A DNA stretch of 64,000 nucleotides from Lamellibrachia satsuma (lineage: Eukaryota > Annelida > Polychaeta > Sabellida > Siboglinidae): contig BSQZ01000079.1 in the NCBI GenBank assembly GCA_033239005.1, forward strand, positions 392,501-456,500. The letters run 5' to 3'. This document shows, one piece after another, positions 1 through 11,741 of the stretch. Within the stretch, counting starts at the first letter, position 1; every line of letters begins with the position of its first letter. The notes beneath the pieces are model-generated. The model saw nothing but the letters and a program-made list of their open reading frames with translations. It did not search any database and was not told the DNA's origin. The position numbers and the translations under genes were made by a program.

Positions 1-60
<60 letters not shown>
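1..60. repeat. (AT)n microsatellite
   Basis: Pure AT dinucleotide run from the left edge to position 60. It presumably continues outside the window. Confidence 0.95.
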
Positions 61-63
<3 letters not shown>

Positions 64-201
64 TGAGTTAGTCATTAGCTACACAATAACTTTGTACCAA
101 CATGTTGACATTGTAAAGCTACGGTTTTAGGTAACATTTTCAAGCAGGTACATAACACTAGGAAACGTAGTTGTGTTAACACACATAAAATATGACACCA
201 G

Positions 202-2709
202 ATTAATGAGCATGTGTCGCCGCAAGCGAGATTTAACGATTGTGTCTGCCCGACAGGGGCTGTGCGACGGCAAGATTAAGTGCAGCGGAATGACGACCGT
301 CGTCACGTTCGGTGACCCGTGTGCGTACACGTACAAGTACCTGACGGTTCAGTACGACTGCGAGCCAATGACGACAACTACCACAACTACGACAACTACG
401 ACACCTGCACCTACGACATCGGCGCCGCCGACCCCTAAAAGTATTGCTGCTTGTTGACGATTGAGGGGTGGAACATGTCGGCCACCATTTTATTCTATGT
501 GCATTGTCATTCATTGACATTAATTCCTTAATAAATGGTGAATTTATTGTACTTGCATGTACATATAATGATGGTGAGGTTTCAAATATAGTTTGTAAAA
601 AATAAATAAATCTTAGAAAAATTATTAATTGAAGTGTCTATTAATTGTAGAAAAATATACATTTAGCAAGACCCATTGGTAAAATCTACAGAGAAAGTTG
701 TGGCAGACAATACTGCTCCAAGTACAACAGTGCGTAGATATCCTTGCAAATATTTATGACATTAAAAGAAAGCAATGATTGGTTGGATTTTATTTCGTAT
801 TTTTATTTGATCAGTAATGTAATGGATAATATACATTTGTAAGAGTACAGTGTTGAATGTGTTCGTATTGCATTTGTTGGTCATAATGCTAATGCTATTT
901 ATAATTAAATAAACATAGATAAAAATAAAATGGTTGGCGGAATCTCCGGATACCGGTCCATACATATATGTCGTTAGTCTTATCATATCTTGCAGTCGTT
1001 GTTTGTTATTACATTTTGGATGCAGTTTGGATATTTAGAAATGTTGATGATACTTTAAAGTTACTGTTTTAGCAACAATGTAGGCGAGTGTTTTATGTCG
1101 CTAGAAGTTGACATGGCCGTTCTGTTCATTCAGTTGGAACGGCGTGCGACAACACTGTACTGTTTTTGAAGTGTCCGTCTGACGAATGGCTGAATATCGC
1201 ATCCGCCACATACGGACGAATGTTTAACGACTCGTGCGGTACAGTAAATGTACCTCCGTGCAGGTTTGTTGCATACACTTTTATTAGCTGTATGACTTGT
1301 CGACTTATATAGGTCATTAAGTTTACGTGACTTTCGTTGCAACCTTAATATACGGAAGAAAGTTTTTTTATTAATCACCACATTTAACTAAGAATATATT
1401 ATAATTTTATAGTAAATACACTAAATGATGCATTTTTCAAAAGAAGTAACATTTATTTAAAAAAACATTATAAAGTTGTCTACAACACATTCCTAATTAA
1501 CTATGAATGGTGCGTTATTTTAATCCGGTGCAGTAACGAAATATGTCGTGTCTTACAGTCGTGATGCCACATTGCCAGTCCAACAGAAATGTCAAGGGAA
1601 GACCATGTGCGACATGAATGTGTCAAACAATACCCTGGGAATTGAATCCATATGTCGCCCGGATACATACAAGTATCTCGAGGTCAACTACACATGCGAA
1701 AGTGGGTCTTTGTTCTTCTGAATACTCCATATTTGCCTTTGACCGGTGGCAAGAAACTGCCTTTTGTCAACGTAAACTGATCGTTTAATGATAATTACAA
1801 TCGCAAGGTCCAACATTGATAACAATTTCAACATCAAAAGCAGCAACAATAGTACCTTCTCCGGCCAGTCAACCTTCCTCATCATCTAGGGTTATTACTT
1901 CATTGCCATCATATTGCTACCAACACACTACAAGAACCACAGCCTCAACCACTACAAGAACCACAGCCTCAACCACTACAAGAACTACAACCTCAACCAC
2001 TACAAGAACCACAGCCTCAACCACTACAAGAATCACAGCCTCAATCACTACAAGAACCATAACCACATTACTACAAGTACTACAGCCACAATCACTACAA
2101 GTACCATATCCACAATCACTACAAGCACCACAGCCACAATCACAAGTACCACAGCCACACTCATTATAAGCACCACAGTCATAATTACTACACTCACCAC
2201 AGCCATAATTACCACAATCACCGCAGCCATAATTACCACAATCACCATAGCCATAATTACCAAAATCACCACAGCCATAATTACTATAGTCACAACAGCC
2301 ACAATCACTAGAATCACCACCACAACCACTACAATACCACAGCCACAACCACTTTAAACACCTCCACTTAGACTGCCCGTGAGCGACCTCCCTGCTCCAA
2401 CTCACCGTTTATCTCCCAACAGGTGGCGGTCTCACTCACGTCATATGCGAGAACACGATGTCCGAGCTGAGGTGTCCGAACAACGACACCGTCAAGATCT
2501 TGTCGGCCTCCTTCGGACGCGAGGACAAAGCCACGTGTCCATATGGGTACATGGGTGACACCAAATGTCGCACAGATGTGACAAATCAAATGCTGCAGTG
2601 GTGCGATACCAAGAGTGTGTGTATGATCGCTGTACACATTTCCCTCGTCAATACAGACCCGTGTAGAGGCACGTACAAGTACGTGACTATCCACTACAAG
2701 TGCGTGTGA
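202..2709 (+). CDS. multidomain SUEL (rhamnose-binding) lectin gene, 3' part (gene C)
   Basis: SUEL domains bind galactose or rhamnose and occur in secreted lectins and in extracellular parts of receptors. Visible exons: 202-440 (second half of one domain with GDPC and TYKYLTVQY, then a Thr/Pro-rich linker), 1134-1263 (first half of the next domain, ATYGR motif), 1559-1701 (its second half, DTYKYLEVNYTC), and 2423-2709 (a complete domain in one exon, SASFGR, NTDPC, GTYKY, ending in a stop). Phases chain correctly: 2 to 1, 1 to 2, 2 to 1, then 1. The intron inside the domain is phase 2 and those between domains are phase 1. A Thr-rich stretch at about 1816-2357 may be another linker exon, but I could not fix its borders. 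The first half of the leftmost domain and the start codon lie outside the window. Alternatively exon 202-440 reads on to TGA at 455-457, with AATAAA at 530-535, which would end a separate transcript there. Confidence 0.75.
530..535 (+). terminator. possible poly(A) signal AATAAA after an alternative stop at 455-457
   Basis: If the donor at 441 is not used, the Thr/Pro linker ends at TGA 455-457, and AATAAA follows about 75 nt later. This would give a shorter lectin ending just after the linker. Short AT-rich signals also arise by chance. Confidence 0.3.
1914..2357 (+). repeat. degenerate ACA/ACC-rich tandem repeat, Thr-rich if translated
   Basis: Imperfect units built on ACCACTACAAG and CACAGCCATAATTACCAC lie between two SUEL exons of gene C. 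Two plus-strand frames are open for long stretches, rich in Thr, Ser, Gln or Ile. It resembles the Thr-rich linker coded at 370-436 and could be a mucin-like linker or an intronic minisatellite derived from one. Confidence 0.6.
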
Positions 2710-4084
2710 TAAGCTGGAGACATTGCACTGGGAAAATATTGCAGGCGCGACACAAATAGCAGCTAGATATATTATGTTAGTATCATAATTAATAGTAACA
2801 TTTTGAAATCGACCAATTAGAGTGAAGTGAAGACAACGTACTGGTACTAAGCGATGTCGTCATAGTGCCTTTAATAAGACAGTTCCGGAAAACTTATACT
2901 ACTATATTGACGACAATGTTATTAAAGGGAAACAAAAGTCGTGGTTTTGAGCCTATGCACCTATAAGAGTTACTTAGGCATAACCATTTGAAACTACAAT
3001 TAAGACTATCACGCATGTGGTTTACTAGGAAAACCTTGTTGAACAGACAGCATCGTAATATCATGGGCCGCGCCATACTGTTAGATAACCTTACGTCACG
3101 AGTGTAGTATTCTGGCAATATTCGCTCGCCAAATAAAAATGCTGTTTGCATCCAAACTCAATTTATGTAACATATATTGACATTTGTTTAGTAAGTTAGT
3201 TCTCTTTCTGGCAAAATAGCACGTTTGTTTAAGACTTTGTGTTGGTTCTGTGTATGCCGTCAAATATAGTCTAGGTTACCCCGATTTCATAGATATGCAT
3301 ATGCACTTATGGGTCGTGCTGGTTAACATATCAGCCCTCAATTAACCGGAGAATGTCTTTTCTTTTGCTTCAAGTGTGCGCTGTATACATATATTCGCAT
3401 TACTGTTGTATGTATTGGCGTTATACAACCTTCAAGTATAGTAACTGAAGGAATATAATAGAGAAAATTAATATCGCAAGAGGAAATAACACAGCTATTG
3501 TGATTGCCTTTTAAATAACGTCACAATGACGTGGCACGGTATGTCCAATATGGCTCCGCGATTATGTCCAGTTTTAACATAATTACAACTAAAGCATTTC
3601 CATCTTACTAATATATGCATAACATACAGCTGACATTTAGTATAATGCTTCATTCTTACTAGACATTTCACTGCTTTCTCATTTTTACGTCGATTCAATG
3701 TACTAAGGTGTTTGAGTAATACGATTATACATCTGCTTAGAATTAATTGAAGTGACTTAAAATATCAGTCCGCCGTCAACATGTGACTTTGTCTTCAAGC
3801 AGGTTGTGCATATAAAGCTGTCGATTGACGCAATAAACAGTGCAATCGTGTAGAGATGTTTTATTTGTCAAATAAAATGGTTGTGTTTGACGACGGCCAC
3901 GACGATTACAATAGCATTGTTGAGAGTGATGTTTAACTGCAATTTCCGCATTAAATAGGGCATGCTAAGGAATAAATTTTTTTATTTAATGGACTTTGTC
4001 TAATCTCAGGAATGTCTGGCTTAGGGAATTTTTAAGAAAAGTCAATAATTATCAACACATTTCGAATTACACATACGATCAAAG
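2710..4084. other. 3' flank of gene C, no gene seen
   Basis: AT-rich, non-repetitive sequence with only short open frames. An AATAAA at 3132-3137 lies about 425 nt past the gene C stop and could serve as its poly(A) signal. Confidence 0.5.
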
Positions 4085-4480
4085 ACAACTGGTGCTTAAG
4101 TGGGAAGTGATCAACAGAGAATTGTTAAAATGGAAGTGAACAAGTGATCAACTGGGAAGTGGTCGACAGGGGAGTGATCAACAGAGAAGAGGTCAACAAG
4201 GATGTGGTTAACAGGGAAGTGATCAACAAGGAAGTGATCAACAGGGACGTGTATGCCAAGGAAGTGATCAACAGGGAAGTCATCAGCAGGGAAGTGGTAA
4301 ACAGGGAAGTGATTAGCAGAGAAGTGATCAACATGAAAGTGATCAGCAGGGAAGTGATTGAGAGGGAAGTGGTCAGCAGGGAAGTTATCGGCAGGGAAAT
4401 GATAAACAGAAAAGTGGTCAGCAGGGAAGTGATTGACAGGGAAGTGGTCAGCAGAGAAGTGATCAATAGGGACACGACCA
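4085..4480. repeat. 15-bp minisatellite (GGGAAGTGATCAACA family)
   Basis: About 25 degenerate 15-bp units. Because the period is a multiple of three, long open frames run through it on both strands (for example DHFPV/DHFPA patterns on the minus strand). These are repeat artefacts. Confidence 0.85.
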
Positions 4481-4499
4481 GCAACACGCAACGGAGTGA

Positions 4500-4690
4500 A
4501 CGCGATCAGTAACACAACGGACAGGACAGAGCGGACAAGACCAGCAACACAACGGACAGGACAGAGCGGACAAGACCAGCAACACAACGGACAGGACAGA
4601 GCGGACAAGACCAGCAACACAACGGACAGGACAGAGCGGACAAGACCAGCAACACAACGGACAGGACAGAGCGGACAAGACCAGGAACAC
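4500..4690. repeat. 35-bp minisatellite, about five units
   Basis: A 35-bp unit containing AACGGACAGGACAGAGCGG is repeated almost without change. It directly abuts the 15-bp array. Confidence 0.9.
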
Positions 4691-4861
4691 GAACACGATG
4701 TATTAGAACAACGGAGACAACAAAATAAATATCCTTCTAGATGAAGACTTAACAAAACACAATCGACTCAATCTGACTAAATTCAGCAGCAACGACAACT
4801 TAACAATATTTAGCCATAATAGCTCAAATGCTAAAGTAACTTTTAGAATATAGCAGACTAC

Positions 4862-5085
4862 AGTAGAGACATGAGCATCAGTACATGTGGTGGGCACGAG
4901 ACGAGTGGTAACTGAAGGTTTCGTAGTCATCGTAGTTGTCGACACACTCTTGTAGTCATATTCAACTGTCACATACTTGTAGGTGGACACACACGGGTCA
5001 CCGCACGTGGTCACGGTCGTCACTCAGCTGCATTTAATGTGGCCGTCGCACAGCCCCTGTCGGGCAGACACAATCGTTATATTTC
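4862..5085 (-). pseudogene. inverted, broken copy of a gene C SUEL/Thr-linker exon
   Basis: Read on the minus strand, this closely matches the exon at 202-440 at DNA and protein level: the same VSARQGLCDG block, then GDPCVSTYKYVTVEYD, then a short Thr-rich tail. It differs by an in-frame TGA at 5026-5024, where gene C has Gly, and by Cys to Tyr at the last domain cysteine (YDYKS for YDCEP). I see no first-half exon nearby. It is most simply an inverted partial duplication that has decayed. Confidence 0.75.
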
Positions 5086-5099
5086 TAGGCCGAATGTAC

Positions 5100-5650
5100 T
5101 GTTCGTTGTAACAATATAATAGAAACGGTTCCTATTCTATTGTGAATAGGGTTCGTTGTTGTTCAGATATGTAGTGCGTGAATAGTTCAAGTAATTGAAG
5201 CGTGCTACACACAGCCACTCTTGCTATTTTTTCGGCAAATTTCAGTTCGACCGACACGGAATTAATGTAATAGTTTGTCCGATTACTTCATCAAAACTAA
5301 GTAATACGTTTACACCAACGATGTCGCAGTCGATACTAGATAGGTTATATATGTTTACAAAAGTAGTCTGAAACAAGAAGAGCGACTGACCAGACGTAAC
5401 TGCGCTGGTCATCTCGTATTACGTACATGCGTAACGTACATGGCTGCGTGTAAGAAACAAAAACAACAGAGTAGATATGTACGTTCGGACATGTGTAATG
5501 ATCTGAGCGTCCGAACATAGCGCCACGAATAACACCAGGGAAAACCAGCGAGTCGAGAACGCAAGGAAACCGGCGCCATCTTCGATTTTCTTTTGCGCAA
5601 GCCGTCCGTGTTGACGAAACGGTCGACAAGAAGCTTAAATACGTCTGCAA
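5100..5650. other. unassigned non-coding stretch
   Basis: Non-repetitive sequence. I recognise no gene, and the open frames across 5345-5765 show no family motif. Confidence 0.4.
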
Positions 5651-5654
5651 GAGC

Positions 5655-5747
5655 CACTCCCCTGTCTGGCCGTCCCCTGCCTGGCCGTTGCAAGTCTGGC
5701 CGTCCCCTGTTTGGCCGTCCCCTGTCTGGCCGTCCCCTGTCTGACCG
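5655..5747. repeat. short CTGGCCGTCCCCTGT tandem repeat
   Basis: About six copies of a 14-15 bp unit, CCTGTCTGGCCGTCC and variants. Confidence 0.8.
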
Positions 5748-6014
5748 ATGGTTACTCACCTGCAATCAGCCAGACTGTCTTGGTCAAACTAGTGCAAACT
5801 CATTCATTTCTTAACAACTGGCATAACGTGGGGGTAACAAACAACGGGCATAACGTAACCCTACTTTTACTTCTACCGTTGCGGGTGTCGTACTCCGTAA
5901 TCGTATTTAGACTAAACATGTGAATTCGAACCATCGTTTACTTTGTCCATTGGCAGGCCCCTCGTGTTTCGGCCAAATAGCCTCGTTTTCGTCTCGTCCT
6001 TGTTGCGGTTTATG

Positions 6015-6145
6015 TAATGTATTGACCAAGTAGCGATTCGTGTCATGTCTCGTCCAAATAACGGTTCGTGTCATGTCTCGTCCAATGTGCGGTTTGTGCC
6101 ATGTTTCGTCCGAGTAGCGGTTCGTGTCATGTTTCGTCAAAGTAG
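6015..6145. repeat. ~28-bp tandem repeat with GTTCGTGTCATGT core
   Basis: Four to five imperfect units of CGGTTCGTGTCATGTCTCGTCC type. Confidence 0.75.
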
Positions 6146-6149
6146 CCGT

Positions 6150-7630
6150 ACTACTCTTGAGGTGTTTGCTCGGCTAATGAATGGACATTTATTCACAAAA
6201 GTATTCACATATTCTTGCAATCTCAATAAGCATGCCAATTAACAGAATGCGTACTGCAGCGGCGGATCGAAGGGTGTCTTAGAGGTCTCAAGAACCCCTA
6301 GGCACATATTACGGTAAAGGAACACGCATATAGGCTTACATCGGAACTAGTGTCAATGTAAAGACTGAAGTATTAGTAGCCGGCTAATATTAACCCTTCT
6401 GTAAGTAGAACGATACATGTGTCGTCCCGTCCCCCCTGCGGGTCCTAAGTAGAATGACTGACTGACCCCCCCCCCGCCAACAAACCTAGACCCGCCCTTG
6501 TATTGTATGGTCTAGTTATGCTTTCCACTGCTTAGAAGCGAAATGGTCCCATGCCCGCTAGGATATTTTGGCTGACGAAACGTCTCCATTATGACGTGTA
6601 CAACATTTACCCTAGTGTATGGCGTTATACCGAATGATTCATTAAGTCGTTGAGGGCCCTGCCCGGCCTGCAGCTTTCTGATATAAGAACTACAATGGTG
6701 TACTTAATGTTGACACGAAGTGTAGGTTAATAACCTTATACTGGAATGTATGTACAAAAAATACGGGCTATTTAACGCATTCAATAATCAATGTTAAAAC
6801 CCCTTACTTAGTTATTTACTTATATCGTTTTTAGTATTTTAAAACATTCCATGTCAATCGGACTATTAGAAAATGTTCTGACTTTATGCACAGGCAACGG
6901 AAACAAGGATGCTTGTAATAAATGTCATTCTCGCACTACCATTAGGTTACAATCTAAGTATATAGTTGCTCTTTTAAGGATGTTCAAAAGTCAAGCAGTT
7001 CGTCTCTAAACTTTCATATACACATCTATTCGTCAATGTTAAACATTTGATTTTAAAGACAGTTGTATTAATAAAGCAATTACGAGTATATTAATAAATG
7101 TCCAATAATACATTTCATAAATTCAAAGTCGTTTTAGTTACAGTGAAAGTAGCAATTCCTAATTTTCATTTTCATGTCGGTGAATGAGGTTTGTGCTGCG
7201 TCGTGCATTCGTAATTGACCCAAGTGATTTGAGACAGACACACCATTGAGTTGTTGACGTCACGGGGTGTTTTGATATTGACCAGGAGCAAAATATATTA
7301 TTAAGACACAATCGACAAGAGTGGACGATTCTTAATTGTGTGTAGAACAAATATGTATTTTGACACCTCAACTGAATAGAACTCACATAAATTAGAAAGA
7401 AACTGATTTTTTTAATTCGATTTTTTCTGCTGGACAAATCATATTATACGTTTACTCAATATGTCAGTGTACAATTTTGTATCATCAGCCCGTGCTCAGC
7501 ACTGACTTGTCTACGTTGTAGAACACTGCTCTTTGTGGACAGCCAGGCAAATATCGGTGTTGTGGATAGCTACAAGACGTAACGAGTTTTTGCTAACTTC
7601 GTTCAATGTGACAACATTGGTCGCTTAAAG
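6150..7630. other. unassigned non-coding stretch
   Basis: AT-rich sequence with C-rich runs near 6430-6480. There is no coding signal, RNA gene or transposon terminus that I can support. Confidence 0.4.
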
Positions 7631-8003
7631 CTATACCTGTAGTAAACGTAAAGCTGCTCTTGTAGCAGGCTTATAGTTGTACTTGTAACAAACGTAAAGC
7701 TGCTCTTGTAGCAGGCTTATAGCTGCACTTGTAACAAACGTAAAGCTGCTCTTGTAGCAGGCTTATAGCTGTACTTGTAACAAACGTAAAGCTGCTCTTC
7801 TAGCAGGCTTATAGTTGTACTTGTAGCAAACGTAAAGCTGCTCTTGTAGCAGGCTTATAGCTGCACTTGTAGCAAACGTAAAGCTGCTCTTGTAGCAGGC
7901 TTATAGTTGTACTTGTAACAAACGTCAAGTTGCTCTTGTAGCAGGCTTATAGCTGCACTTGTAACAAACTTTAAGCTGCTCTTGTAGCAAACTTAAAGCT
8001 GCA
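7631..8003. repeat. 46-bp minisatellite, about eight units
   Basis: A 46-bp unit containing AAGCTGCTCTTGTAGCAGGC recurs from 7631 to about 8003. The core can pair with itself: GCTGCTCTTGTAGCAGGC holds GCTGC and GCAGG arms. Confidence 0.9.
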
Positions 8004-8868
<865 letters not shown>

Positions 8869-9000
8869 TATACATATTTTTGGACTCCGGCCGAGCACGT
8901 GTTGCCGTGGATACGCGATTGTTTTGCAGATAGTTGTACAACAAATGAGTTTTAAGAGATTTAATGTTGACACATTTAAATTATATTTTGTGACGAAGTG

Positions 9001-9142
<142 letters not shown>

Positions 9143-9149
9143 GCATATC

Positions 9150-9640
9150 GCGGGGATACTGTTTAGCAAGAACTACCGATAACATTAAATCGGCTGTTTG
9201 CAAGTCTGACCTCAGAGGCGTGGTCTCGTTGTTACCCACTGTCATCAATCCATGTTGTGTGGGCGTTCCCGTGGAGCGCCAGCAGCCAATCAACGTCATT
9301 ATCGAGATTCTACACTATACTTGTTTGGCCTGATTTAACTTTTCAGTCTGACAGTTGTGTCAATATAAGCAAATGTTAAGTTAATTCGAATTGTATCGTG
9401 AAAACTGATAGAAGTTCACCCTTATTGTATGAATTAGCCAAATGTCTGGATGACATCGTAATTAGCTAACTGTGTATGCACACATAATCTGGGAGCATGC
9501 ATGATCAATTTGTAACGGTAAATATATACTTCAGCAATGAATATTAAAACATGAATCTTGCTAATTTCAACGTAATTTGAGATTGATAGGTAAAGTGAAT
9601 TGAGACATTTTACGTAACATCACTTATATCTCCCTACAAT
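9150..9640. other. unassigned stretch
   Basis: Ordinary non-repetitive sequence with no gene recognised. Confidence 0.4.
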
Positions 9641-9644
9641 AGCC

Positions 9645-10066
9645 AATAAACGTCGCCGTACATTCCCTTTATTAAGACAAACACTGTCAACAATCGCTGT
9701 ACATTCCCTTTATTAAGACAAACACTATCAACAATCGCTGTACATTCCCTTTATTAAGACAAACACTGTCAACAATCGCTGTACATTCCTTTAATTAAGA
9801 CAAACACTGTCAACAATCGCTGTACATTCCCTTTAATTAAGACAAACACTGTCAACAATCGCTGTACATTCCTTTAATTAAGACAAACACTGTCAACAAT
9901 CGCTGTACATTCCCTTTAATTAAGACAAACACTGTCAACAATCGCTGTACATTCCTTTAATTAAGACAAACACTGTCAACAATCGCCGTACATTCCTTTA
10001 ATTAAGACAAACACTGTCAACAATAGCTGTACATTCCCTTTAATTAAGACAAACACTGTCAACAAT
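9645..10066. repeat. ~42-bp minisatellite, about ten units
   Basis: The unit contains CGCTGTACATTCC, TTTAATTAAGACAAACACTG and TCAACAAT. Units differ mainly by a 1-2 bp indel in the TTTAATTAAG tract. Confidence 0.92.
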
Positions 10067-10341
10067 TTACCGATGTTCGTTTTCGGGATAGATTAACACG
10101 AATAATTCAATTATTTCAGCAAGCGCTTTATGCAGTGAGGTCTAAAGAGAGGAATACATAACTCACATATGGTGTGACAGTGACCCGCTAGGGCAGTGCT
10201 AGCGCTCTTAATCGGGCTTGCTAAGGCTGATGCAATTAACCTTGATGTCCAAACAACGTATGATTATCACATCAATGGACAACAACGAATATGAAAAGAT
10301 TGCATTTATTTAATTGACTACCGCGCCTCACAAAAAGCACA

Positions 10342-10409
<68 letters not shown>

Positions 10410-10480
10410 CACACGCACATTATGGTATAAGTGTTAGATCGACATTTCTATGGGTTTATTAAATCTATTTTTTTATTACT
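10066..10480. repeat. left edge of segmental duplication (partner about 30,615-31,085)
   Basis: Shares GTTCG, CAAGCGCTTTA and GAGG-CTAAAGAG, then a CTACCGCGCCTCACAAA block, in the same order with about 30,615-31,085. It includes a (CACG)n run at 10,339-10,412, where the partner copy has (AT)n. Confidence 0.75.
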
Positions 10481-10885
10481 GATGTAATTCAGTGACTGTT
10501 ATTCACGATACACGCATTACCAATGGTATTCTCATTTTGTATCATAACAAGGAAATATAACCCTCAATAACGCGTTTTGTCTAAGTCTACGATTATTGTC
10601 AAACTGTCACAAATATGTGCTAACGTGTTTCATTGTGCACGCGTTACGAGAGCACATTTATTGATACGTGAAGATTCTGGCTAAACACAGCGATGATTAA
10701 TTTATAAATGATTTACACATATTGCGATGCAGCAAACAAAAGCATTGTCTCACGAGACAGAAGCTAGACACTACTATACAACACATATTGCAACTACACA
10801 CGTGATGATACGTAGTGCTTGTATGAAATACAGAAATTCAAAGGAACATGTTGAAGTGAAATGTTGACGGTAAAAGGGACAGGGG

Positions 10886-11172
10886 AAGAACAAGATCCAC
10901 ACGGACAGACAACTACAAAGCGTGGGTGTGGAAGAACAAGATCTACACGGACAGACAACTACAAGGCGTGGGTGTGGAAGAACAAGATCTACACGGACAG
11001 ACAACTACAAGGCGTGGGTGTGGAAGAACAAGGTCCACACGGACAGACAACTGCAAGGCGTGGGTGTGGAAGAACAAGATCCACACGGACAGACAACTAC
11101 AAGGCGTGGGTGTGGAAGCACAAGAGCCACACGGACAGACAACTACAAGGCGTGGGTGTGGAAGAACAAGAG
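10886..11172. repeat. 46-bp minisatellite in the 3' flank of lectin gene A
   Basis: Six units of 46 bp containing CACACGGACAGACAACTACA and GGCGTGGGTGTGGAAGAAC. The same family sits at 31,427-31,735 beside gene B. Within this array the variable site reads mostly AAGATC; in the other it reads AAGAGC, so each array has homogenised separately. Open frames on both strands come from the repeat. Confidence 0.92.
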
Positions 11173-11741
11173 AAATACGAAGATATCGTGAGAACAGCAC
11201 AACACAGACATGTGTGGCGATCCATCATATACTTCCTTCTGAGAGGAGATTGCACCACAGGGTGATGACTGTATACGTATACCACAATAACTGTAAATAC
11301 ATACGTATTGACCCACAGTGGTCATTTCTCAACGCAGCGATGCTGTAATATAGTCTACACTTGTAAATTTATACTAAGTTTTATATATACGCCACGAGTC
11401 TGCACCAACTTAGCCCTGCTGCATGCATGCAGTGACTGCAAATATATACTTGTGATTCTTTCTCAACAAAACCGATGACACAAGTCACAAGATGTTCTAC
11501 ACACGCTGCCTATCCATACTTACTGATATTCAGTAAATCTATATTCCACCTCAGCGACGGTGCATATCGTTCACATTTAGAGCAAGTAAACAAACATTGA
11601 ATCATAATGATTACACTCCAACGCATCAATGATGCCTAAATTGACAGTACACCGACAGACGGAACGCTCCATATACAAAACGTAATTAATGTCAATGTAA
11701 TTAATGTCAATGTAGAAGACTGCAGTTACCCGGTTACCCGG

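Noticed and set aside
4111..4755. 214-codon minus-strand frame with DHFPV repeats followed by a Cys-rich part
   Set aside because: It spans two unrelated minisatellites (15 bp and 35 bp). It has no start context, domain or splice support.
7631..8003. Possible CRISPR-like array
   Set aside because: The 46-bp units are contiguous, with no unique spacers, in a eukaryotic genome. It is a minisatellite.
10861..11348. Repeated GCGRTRSTRTDNYKAWVWKN frames near gene A
   Set aside because: They come from the 46-bp array in the 3' flank, which also exists beside gene B. Frames are open on both strands.
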